From contig WSYB01000022.1 in NCBI GenBank assembly GCA_009773645.1, positions 1-55,776 on the forward strand: a stretch of DNA of 55,776 bases, written 5' to 3'. The first letter of the stretch is position 1, and each line of letters starts with the position of its first letter. Positions 49,254 to 55,776 of this stretch are shown one piece after another. The notes beneath the pieces were generated by a model. The model worked only from the letters and a program-made list of their open reading frames with translations. It was not told the DNA's origin and did not search any database. A program made the translations under genes and the position numbers. Source of the stretch: Geobacteraceae bacterium (GTDB taxonomy: Bacteria; Desulfobacterota; Desulfuromonadia; Geobacterales; Geobacteraceae).

Positions 49254-50792
49254 ATGAATAAGACCTTTGGAGTTAATCCGTTTACTGCTCCTCCGCCACT
49301 CGGCTGCGCGGTTGACACGCCGGAGCCTTGCGCCCTCGTCATCTTCGGCGCCTCGGGGGACCTGACAAAGCGCAAGCTGATCCCTTCCCTCTACCGTCTC
49401 TTCAAGAACCGGCTTCTCCCCCCGGGTTTTTTCGTCCTCGGGACCGGGCGCACGGAAATGCCTTCGGAACGCTTCAGGGAAGTCCTGCTGGCCGGTCTCC
49501 GCGAAAGCCTGACGGAAGAATGCGATGAAGCCTGCTGGCGCGACTTTGCATCCCTCCTCCACTACCAGAGCATGGAATACCAGAACCCGCAGGATTACGT
49601 CGCCACCCTGGCGGGAAGGCTCTCCTCTCTGGAACAGGATATGGGGAGCGGGGGAAACCGGATTTATTACCTTGCCACCCCTCCCACCGTCTACGAAAAT
49701 ATTTTCACGAATCTGGGGAGGGCGGGCCTTTCAACAGGAGAAGGGGGTTCGGTCAAGATCGTCATCGAAAAACCGTTCGGCAACGATCTGGCATCGGCAC
49801 AGAAGCTCAACAAAACGCTCCTGGCGTTTTTCCGGGAAGAGCAGATCTTCCGCATCGACCACTACCTGGCCAAGGAGACCGTGCAGAACATCCTCATGTT
49901 CCGCTTTGCCAACTCCCTCTTCGAGCCCCTCTGGAACCGCAGGTACATCGACCATATCCAGATCACCGCGGCGGAAACCCTCGGCATCGAACAGCGGGCC
50001 GGCTATTATGAGGCGGCAGGCGTTTTGCGCGACATGTTCCAGAACCACATTTTCCAGCTCCTGGCGCTCACCGCCCTGGAACCGCCGGCAACGTTTTCCG
50101 CCCCCCGCGTGCGGGACGAGAAGGCCAAGCTCTTCCAGTCGGTACGGCCATTCCCCCTCGACCGGCCGGACGACTGCGCCGTTATCGGACAGTACGGCCG
50201 GGGGAGCATTGACGGGAAGGAAGTAGCGGGGTACCGGGAGGAAGCTGGAGTTGCCCCGGACTCGCGCACCCCCACCTATGCCGCCCTCAAGGTCTTTATC
50301 GACAACTGGCGCTGGCAGGGGGTGCCGTTCTATCTCCGCTCAGGAAAGAGGCTTGCCGCGCGCAGGACGGAAATCGCCATCAGCTACCGATCCGTGCCGC
50401 ACCTCATGTTCAGCCGGGCAATGGCCGGCGGGATCGAGCCGAACACGCTCCTCCTGCGGGTGCAGCCCGACGAGGGGATCACCCTGGAGATCCAGGCTAA
50501 AAATCCCGGCTCAAGAGTCTGCCTTACCCCGGTCTCCCTCGACTTCTCCTATCCGCGGGAGGTGGAGCTGGACGCCTATGAATGGGTGCTCTTAAGCTGC
50601 ATGGAGGGGGACCAGATGCTCTTTGTCAGGGGAGACGGGGTGGACTTGAGCTGGGGCCTCCTTACCCCTCTCATTGAACAGCTTGAATCAAAGGGCGCGA
50701 CCGACCTCCCCACCTATACAGCCGGGACGGACGGGCCGATGGCGGCGGCGCAGCTCCTCGAAAAGGACGGGCGGAAATGGAGACCCCTGTGA
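49254..50792 (+). CDS. zwf: Glucose-6-phosphate 1-dehydrogenase
   Basis: 512 residues from ATG 49254 (GTGAGG site). NADP-binding FGASGDLTKRKLIPSLYRL, active-site RIDHYLAKETVQN with catalytic His, and the conserved KEVAGYREEAGV and FYLRSGKRL segments. It makes 6-phosphogluconolactone and NADPH. It overlaps the start of pgl by 16 bases. Confidence 0.96.
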   Translation: MNKTFGVNPFTAPPPLGCAVDTPEPCALVIFGASGDLTKRKLIPSLYRLFKNRLLPPGFFVLGTGRTEMPSERFREVLLAGLRESLTEECDEACWRDFASLLHYQSMEYQNPQDYVATLAGRLSSLEQDMGSGGNRIYYLATPPTVYENIFTNLGRAGLSTGEGGSVKIVIEKPFGNDLASAQKLNKTLLAFFREEQIFRIDHYLAKETVQNILMFRFANSLFEPLWNRRYIDHIQITAAETLGIEQRAGYYEAAGVLRDMFQNHIFQLLALTALEPPATFSAPRVRDEKAKLFQSVRPFPLDRPDDCAVIGQYGRGSIDGKEVAGYREEAGVAPDSRTPTYAALKVFIDNWRWQGVPFYLRSGKRLAARRTEIAISYRSVPHLMFSRAMAGGIEPNTLLLRVQPDEGITLEIQAKNPGSRVCLTPVSLDFSYPREVELDAYEWVLLSCMEGDQMLFVRGDGVDLSWGLLTPLIEQLESKGATDLPTYTAGTDGPMAAAQLLEKDGRKWRPL

Positions 50793-51547
50793 GAAGGATC
50801 GAGGCCATGGGTGATCTGGCGGGGCTCAGCCGGAGGGGGACGGAACTTTTCGTCACCGCGGCCGTGGAAGCCATCGGCGCGCGGGGAAGATTCAGCGTCG
50901 CCGTCTCCGGCGGATCGACACCGCGTCCCCTCTTTCAACTGCTGGCAACCGAAGAGTTCCGCACGCGGATCGACTGGGAGCGGGTCCACTTCTTCTGGGC
51001 CGACGAGAGATGCGTGCCGCCGGACCACCCCGACAGCAACTTCAAGGGCGCCCATGACATTCTCCTGGCAAAGCTCCCCCTCCCCGCCGCCAACATCCAC
51101 CGGATACCGGGGGAACTCGCGCCCCCCGAGGCGGCCCGCGCCTATGAACGCGAACTGCGCGTTTTTTTCTCCGGGGCCTCGATGCCGGTCTTCGACCTGA
51201 TCCTCCTCGGCGTGGGAGAGGACGGCCACACCGCCTCGCTTTTCCCGGGGGAAGAAGGAATCGGGGAGAAGGAACGGCTCGCGGTTGCCCTGTACGTGGA
51301 GAAACTGCACACCCACCGGGTGACCCTCACCCTCCCGGTCCTGAACAGTGCCCGCCGGGTGGTGTTCCTCGTTGCCGGGAGGGAAAAAGCGGTGATCGTG
51401 CAGGAAGTCCTGGAAGGGAAAAACCCGCGTTTGCCGGCTGCACAGGTCAATCCGCCTGAAGGAAGCCTGATATGGCTCCTTGACAGCGAGGCAGCCGGCA
51501 AATTATCTGGCAATTTCTGCTCATATGAGAGTACAACATCATCGTGA
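50777..51547 (+). CDS. pgl: 6-phosphogluconolactonase
   Basis: 256 residues. NagB/lactonase features are VAVSGGSTPRPLFQLLA, HFFWADERCVPPDHPDSNF and LLGVGEDGHTASLFPG. It hydrolyses 6-phosphogluconolactone between the zwf and gnd steps. Translational overlap with zwf. The C-terminal tail (FCSYESTTSS) is of no recognised function. Confidence 0.95.
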   Translation: METPVRRIEAMGDLAGLSRRGTELFVTAAVEAIGARGRFSVAVSGGSTPRPLFQLLATEEFRTRIDWERVHFFWADERCVPPDHPDSNFKGAHDILLAKLPLPAANIHRIPGELAPPEAARAYERELRVFFSGASMPVFDLILLGVGEDGHTASLFPGEEGIGEKERLAVALYVEKLHTHRVTLTLPVLNSARRVVFLVAGREKAVIVQEVLEGKNPRLPAAQVNPPEGSLIWLLDSEAAGKLSGNFCSYESTTSS

Positions 51548-51715
51548 TCGAGGAAATCCCAAAGCATTTTGAACACTGATCAAATGTGGCAGTTACCCGT
51601 GTTAGCTCCTTGAATTATCAGGTTTAATCCGCTTTTTCCGTGTTAATCCGTGTCCAATTGCCGTTTTTAGGTTGATTTTTATGTTTTTAAATCTACGAGG
51701 TTCCAGGAGGAGAAA

Positions 51716-53305
51716 ATGAACAATCTGCAACTATGGGAACGGTACAAGAATTATCTCTGCGAGTGCCCGGAAATCGGCCTCATGCTCGACATCAGCCGGA
51801 TGAATTTCTCCGACGGTTTCCTGGAGGAGATGGAACCCCGCATGCAGAAGGCTTTTCAGGATATGGCGGCCCTGGAGAGCGGCGCCATCGCCAACCCCGA
51901 CGAGAAGCGGATGGTGGGGCACTACTGGCTGAGAAATCCGCAACTGGCGCCGAATCCTCAGATAGCCGCGGAGATAGAGTTCACCGTCAGGGCCGTCAGG
52001 GAGTTCGCGGCAAACGTCCACGCCAGAATGGTGACCGCGCCGGGAGAGGTCCCCTTCACCCGCCTCCTGGTGGTGGGAATCGGCGGCTCGGCCCTGGGTC
52101 CCCAGTTCGTGGCCGACGCCCTGGGGGAAAGCCATGACCGGTTGCGCCCCTACTTCTTCGACAACACCGACCCGGACGGAATGGACCGGGTTTTGGCCGA
52201 ACTTGCCCCCCACCTTTTCGGGACCATGACCGTCGTCATTTCCAAGAGCGGCGGGACCAAGGAGACGAGGAACGGGATGCTGGAGGCGAAACGGGCCTAT
52301 GGGGCGGCGGGGCTCGATTTCGCAAAATACGCGGTGGCGGTGACCGGCCAGGGGAGCGAACTGGACCGGGTCGCCGTGGAAGAGGGGTGGCTCGCCCGTT
52401 TCCCCATGTGGGACTGGGTGGGAGGGCGTACCTCGGAGACCTCGGCGGTGGGGCTCCTGCCGGCGGCGCTCCAGGGGATCGACATCGACGGATTGCTCAC
52501 CGGGGCCCGCGTGTGCGATGAGATCACCCGCAGGACCGAGACCCGCAAAAACCCGGCGGCGCTCCTGGCCCTCATGTGGCATCACGGAACCGGCGGCCGC
52601 GGGACGAAGGATATGGTTATCCTGCCTTACAAGGACCGGCTGCTGCTCTTCTCCCGCTACCTCCAGCAGATCGTCATGGAATCGCTGGGGAAGGAAAAGG
52701 ACCTGGACGGCAACGTGGTGAACCAGGGAATCGCCGTCTACGGCAACAAGGGGTCCACCGACCAGCACGCCTACGTGCAGCAGCTCCGCGAGGGGGTGAA
52801 CAACTTCTTCGCAACTTTCGTAGAAGTTTTAAAGGACCGGGAAGGAAAATCGCTCATGGTGGAGCCCGACGTCACCTCCGGCGACTACTTATCGGGCTTC
52901 CTCCAGGGGACCCGCCGGGCCCTCTTCGAGAACGGCCGTGAATCCATCACTTTGACCATCGACCGGCTCGACGCCGGAACGGTCGGCGCCCTCATCGCCC
53001 TCTACGAGCGGGCCGTGGGTCTCTACGCAAGCCTCGTCAACATCAACGCCTACCACCAGCCGGGGGTAGAGGCGGGGAAGAAGGCTGCCGGGGCGGTGCT
53101 GAAACTCCAGGGGGATATCCTCGCATTTCTGCGCGGCAACAGGGGAAAGGCCTTCACCGCGGAAGAAGTTGCGGGGGGGGTCGGTGCGCCGGAAGAGACG
53201 GAGACGGTCTTAAAGGTCCTCCTCCACCTCTCCGCCAACGGAGACCACGGGGTGGCGATGGTGAGGGGGGAAAACATCTGGGAGAGCGGGTTCAAGACAA
53301 CATAA
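51716..53305 (+). CDS. pgi: Glucose-6-phosphate isomerase
   Basis: 529 residues with an AGGAGGAG site. Family motifs are [32 protein letters not shown], the active-site segment [19 protein letters not shown] and [13 protein letters not shown] with the catalytic Lys. It links glucose-6-phosphate and fructose-6-phosphate, closing the oxidative pentose phosphate loop with gnd, zwf and pgl. A 168-base gap with repeat words (CCGTGTTAATCCGTGTCC) precedes it. Confidence 0.95.
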   Translation: MNNLQLWERYKNYLCECPEIGLMLDISRMNFSDGFLEEMEPRMQKAFQDMAALESGAIANPDEKRMVGHYWLRNPQLAPNPQIAAEIEFTVRAVREFAANVHARMVTAPGEVPFTRLLVVGIGGSALGPQFVADALGESHDRLRPYFFDNTDPDGMDRVLAELAPHLFGTMTVVISKSGGTKETRNGMLEAKRAYGAAGLDFAKYAVAVTGQGSELDRVAVEEGWLARFPMWDWVGGRTSETSAVGLLPAALQGIDIDGLLTGARVCDEITRRTETRKNPAALLALMWHHGTGGRGTKDMVILPYKDRLLLFSRYLQQIVMESLGKEKDLDGNVVNQGIAVYGNKGSTDQHAYVQQLREGVNNFFATFVEVLKDREGKSLMVEPDVTSGDYLSGFLQGTRRALFENGRESITLTIDRLDAGTVGALIALYERAVGLYASLVNINAYHQPGVEAGKKAAGAVLKLQGDILAFLRGNRGKAFTAEEVAGGVGAPEETETVLKVLLHLSANGDHGVAMVRGENIWESGFKTT

Positions 53306-53440
53306 GATCGCCGCCGTCACCAAACCCTCCACCGGAATAAAATCGAACTTGAATTACTTCCCGCTCAGTGCTATGGTTCTGACGATTTCGAACGGTATCG
53401 TCCCATGGACTTTATCAATACGGCTAAGGAGGCTCAAACC

Positions 53441-54409
53441 ATGAAAAGAATTGTTCTCTCGCTGCTGCTTGTGCTCACCCTGGGAGTATCCACCGCATTT
53501 GCCGTTGACGTGGTCCGACTGGGAAACCTGAAGTTTGCCCATTACGGCGCCATCTCGTACATGAAGGAAATCGCCCCGAAGTACAATCTCAAGATCGAGG
53601 AACGCGTTTTCCCCAAGGGGATCGACATCATGCCGGCGATTATCGCCGGGGAAATTGATGTTGCCGCCAGCGCCGTCGACGGTTCCATTGCCGCACGGGC
53701 GTCGGGGATACCCATCTACATCGTAGCCGGTTTTGCCAAGGGAGGGGCGCGCATCGTCGGGCGGTCGGACATGAAGTGGAAGTCGGTGGCCGACCTGAAG
53801 GGGAAGAAGGTTGGTGTCGCTCGCGGTGGCGCGCAGGAACTGGTTCTGCTGGCTGAGCTCGGCAAACATAACCTGAGCTTCTCGGACAAGCCGGGGAAAG
53901 ACGTCCAGCTGGTGTACATGGCGTATGCGGACCTGAACCAGGCGCTCATGGCGAAGAACGTCGACGTCATATGCCAGTCGGAGCCCCAGTCGTCTCAGGC
54001 CATCAACAAGGGGTTCGGCGTGGAGATCATCAAACCCTACGACACGCCCATCGGTGAGCCGGTGCGGACCATGATCATGACCGAGGAGATGTACACCAGG
54101 AAGCGGGACGTAGCCGAGCGCTTCATGAAATGCTTTGTCGAGTCGACCAAGTACTTCATCGAAAACCCGAAGGCAGCCGAAAAATACGTCCGGGAAAAGA
54201 TGTTCAAAAACCAGATAACCAGCGATGATTATCAGGACGCCATAGCAAACTCACCCTTTACGTACGATGTCACTGTGCGCGAGGTCCAGGTGTCCACGGA
54301 CATGATGGTCAAATATGGGATCGGCAAGATGACCAGACCGCCACTGGCAAAAGATTACGTCAAGCTCGACCTGCTGGAGAACGCCAAGAAGGCCCTGAAG
54401 GCAAAATAA
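53441..54409 (+). CDS. ABC transporter substrate-binding protein (SsuA/TauA/NitT type)
   Basis: 322 residues from ATG 53441 (AAGGAGG site). Signal peptide (IVLSLLLVLTLGVSTAFA), then the NMT1/SsuA-like periplasmic domain (VRLGNLKFAHYGAI, GEIDVAASAVDGS, LKGKKVGVARGGAQELVLL). Substrates of this class include sulfonates, taurine, nitrate/cyanate or thiamine precursor; it cannot be narrowed further. First gene of an importer operon. Confidence 0.9.
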   Translation: MKRIVLSLLLVLTLGVSTAFAVDVVRLGNLKFAHYGAISYMKEIAPKYNLKIEERVFPKGIDIMPAIIAGEIDVAASAVDGSIAARASGIPIYIVAGFAKGGARIVGRSDMKWKSVADLKGKKVGVARGGAQELVLLAELGKHNLSFSDKPGKDVQLVYMAYADLNQALMAKNVDVICQSEPQSSQAINKGFGVEIIKPYDTPIGEPVRTMIMTEEMYTRKRDVAERFMKCFVESTKYFIENPKAAEKYVREKMFKNQITSDDYQDAIANSPFTYDVTVREVQVSTDMMVKYGIGKMTRPPLAKDYVKLDLLENAKKALKAK

Positions 54410-54429
54410 ATTCTCGCGAGACAGGAACC

Positions 54430-55260
54430 GTGCACAAAAAAACGCCGCTCGTAATGCATCTGCTCCACTCGACCATCGTGCCGATCCTCCTCATTGCCAT
54501 CTGGGAGCTTTTGACGCAGAGTAAGGTCATCAACCCCCAGGTCCTTCCGGCGCCTTCCCAGGTCTTCATGAAGTGGATCGAGTACGCCCGGCCGACCGAG
54601 CCCTTCGATAGCGCCAAGACGAGCTATATAGTCTGGCTGTTCTCCGGAGAGCTTCCCCATGACGCGATGGCGACAATATTCCGGGTGGTGGTCGGCTTCG
54701 GCATCGGCGCCGGGCTGGCCTTGCCGCTGGGGCTTGCCATGGGAACCATCGACGGCATATACAAGCTCCTCAACCCCCTGGTCCAGATTCTGCGGCCGAT
54801 CCCCCCCATCGCCTATATCCCCCTGGCGATCCTATGGTTCGGCCTGGGAAATCCGCCGGCGTTCTTCCTCATAAGCCTTGGGGCCTTTTTCCCGGTCCTG
54901 ATGAATACCATTTCCGGGGTCCGGCATGTGGACTCAATCTACATCCGCGCCGCCCGGAATCTCGGTGCCGGTCGGGCAACCATGTTCACACGCGTGATCG
55001 TGCCTGCGGCGACCCCACATATTCTCACCGGCATGCGGGTGGGAATCGGGGTGGCTTTCATCTGCGTGATCGTCGCGGAAATGATCGCCGTCAACAACGG
55101 CTTGGGATTTCGTATCCTGGAGGCGCGGGAATTTTTCTGGTCGGACAAGATCATTGCCGGAATGATCACCATCGGCCTCATGGGGCTTGCCATCGACACC
55201 GGCATGAGCCGGCTCAACAACTACCTGCTCCGCTGGTATCGGGGACTGGAGAGCAATTGA
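54430..55260 (+). CDS. ABC transporter permease (SsuC/TauC type)
   Basis: 276 residues from GTG 54430. Six membrane segments with the inner-membrane permease EAA-type loop (SIYIRAARNLGAGRATMFTR, then VIVPAATPHILTGMRVGIG) and IPPIAYIPLAILWFGLGNPP. It forms the channel for the importer with the substrate-binding protein upstream and the ATPase downstream. Confidence 0.92.
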   Translation: MHKKTPLVMHLLHSTIVPILLIAIWELLTQSKVINPQVLPAPSQVFMKWIEYARPTEPFDSAKTSYIVWLFSGELPHDAMATIFRVVVGFGIGAGLALPLGLAMGTIDGIYKLLNPLVQILRPIPPIAYIPLAILWFGLGNPPAFFLISLGAFFPVLMNTISGVRHVDSIYIRAARNLGAGRATMFTRVIVPAATPHILTGMRVGIGVAFICVIVAEMIAVNNGLGFRILEAREFFWSDKIIAGMITIGLMGLAIDTGMSRLNNYLLRWYRGLESN

Positions 55261-55311
55261 CCGGTCGGCGACCGGCACAACGAACGGAAACATGACGCTC
55301 AAGGAATAGAT

Positions 55312-55776
55312 GTGAACAATTCGGCAACTGCGCAAGCACCTCTCCTCCAGGTACACATAGAAGGGGTTCATAAAGTCTTCCGGAGCGAAGGCAACGAGGT
55401 TGTCGCCCTCAAAGATATCAACCTCGGCATTCACCAAGGGGAGTTCATCTGCATCCTGGGGCCGTCGGGATGCGGCAAATCGACGCTCTTAAACGCCATT
55501 GCCGGCTTCTCGCTCCCCACGGCGGGCCAACTGGTGGCCAACGGCAAGGAAGTGACCGCCCCCGGACCGGACCGGGCCATGGTCTTTCAAGAGTACGCCC
55601 TCTTCCCCTGGATGACCGTGGCGGACAACGTGGCGTTCGGCCTGGAAATCAAGAACCTCCCCAAGGCGGAGATCAGGGACAAGGTCGATGCCCTGCTGCT
55701 GAAGCTGCAACTGACCGATTTCCGCAACCGATTTCCCAAGGACCTGTCAGGCGGCATGCGGCAGCGGGTTGCCATC
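55312..55776 (+). CDS. ABC transporter ATP-binding protein (SsuB/TauB type), 3'-truncated by window
   Basis: 155 codons seen from GTG 55312 (AAGGAATAG upstream). Walker A LGPSGCGKSTLLNAIAG, Q-loop MVFQEYALFPWMTV and signature LSGGMRQRVAI are present; Walker B lies beyond the window. It powers the adjacent permease. The 51-base gap and same strand indicate one operon. Confidence 0.93.
   Translation, partial: MNNSATAQAPLLQVHIEGVHKVFRSEGNEVVALKDINLGIHQGEFICILGPSGCGKSTLLNAIAGFSLPTAGQLVANGKEVTAPGPDRAMVFQEYALFPWMTVADNVAFGLEIKNLPKAEIRDKVDALLLKLQLTDFRNRFPKDLSGGMRQRVAI

Noticed and set aside
51731-52768. Minus-strand ORF of 345 codons
   Set aside because: Antisense to pgi; composition is typical of a GC-rich shadow frame.

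Overview
The window looks like a chromosomal segment of a Geobacter-type bacterium (Desulfuromonadota/Geobacteraceae). This is inferred from gene content and GC-rich coding; no rRNA or tRNA is present to test it. Pointers include a Fur/FeoB region with a DtxR-FeoA fusion and DUF2325/DUF3793 neighbours, a c-type cytochrome P460, an arsenic-methylation/ArsS cluster with DUF547 and TVP38 proteins, and a small ORF that fits a UGA-selenocysteine reading.

Layout. (a) 1-2600: the right part of an IS3-family element that has cut a small nuclease-like gene, then an XRE regulator. (b) 2967-12380: a secreted QW-repeat (alpha/alpha toroid) protein, a giant secreted RHS protein split by one frameshift, and a coupled gene with a signal peptide. 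The AT-rich RHS tail carries the zinc-ligand pattern of phospholipase C/P1 nuclease enzymes, so this reads as a polymorphic toxin with a candidate immunity protein. (c) 12600-14555: cytochrome P460, an XRE regulator, and a response regulator ending in a zinc ribbon. (d) 14676-20512, minus strand: an iron region with fur, feoB, a zinc-ribbon protein, a DtxR-FeoA fusion, DUF3793, DUF2325 and a porin, with two Fur-box-like sites. (e) 20765-29103: small membrane proteins, a possible UGA-containing selenoprotein with a SECIS-like hairpin, a kinase/NtrC-type regulator/TlpA/CcdA group, a polyprenyl synthase, a formate/nitrite-family channel and a cupin. (f) 29255-35757: M48 peptidase with a DUF898 protein, MaoC dehydratase, protein-isoaspartate methyltransferase, DUF2231, a transglutaminase and small periplasmic proteins.

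(g) 35947-48246 is a metal/metalloid region. A merR-led operon with its own operator contains a truncated mercury-transporter-like gene and a GDCCVxC protein. Divergently, a TetR regulator leads into an AhpD-like protein, a TVP38-DUF547 fusion, ArsM, a phosphate-type permease, a second DUF547 protein, a MerA-like flavoprotein, a second TVP38 protein and the radical SAM protein ArsS. ArsM plus ArsS implies conversion of inorganic arsenic to methylated arsenic and then arsenosugar-type compounds. An insertion sequence with a textbook -1 frameshift site and a 142-bp MITE-like element lie inside this cluster. (h) 48287-53305: gnd, zwf, pgl and pgi, the oxidative pentose phosphate entry that makes NADPH. 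(i) 53441-end: an SsuABC/TauABC-type ABC importer, cut by the window edge.

Heptamer/octamer inverted and tandem repeats recur in the short gaps between genes throughout the window.
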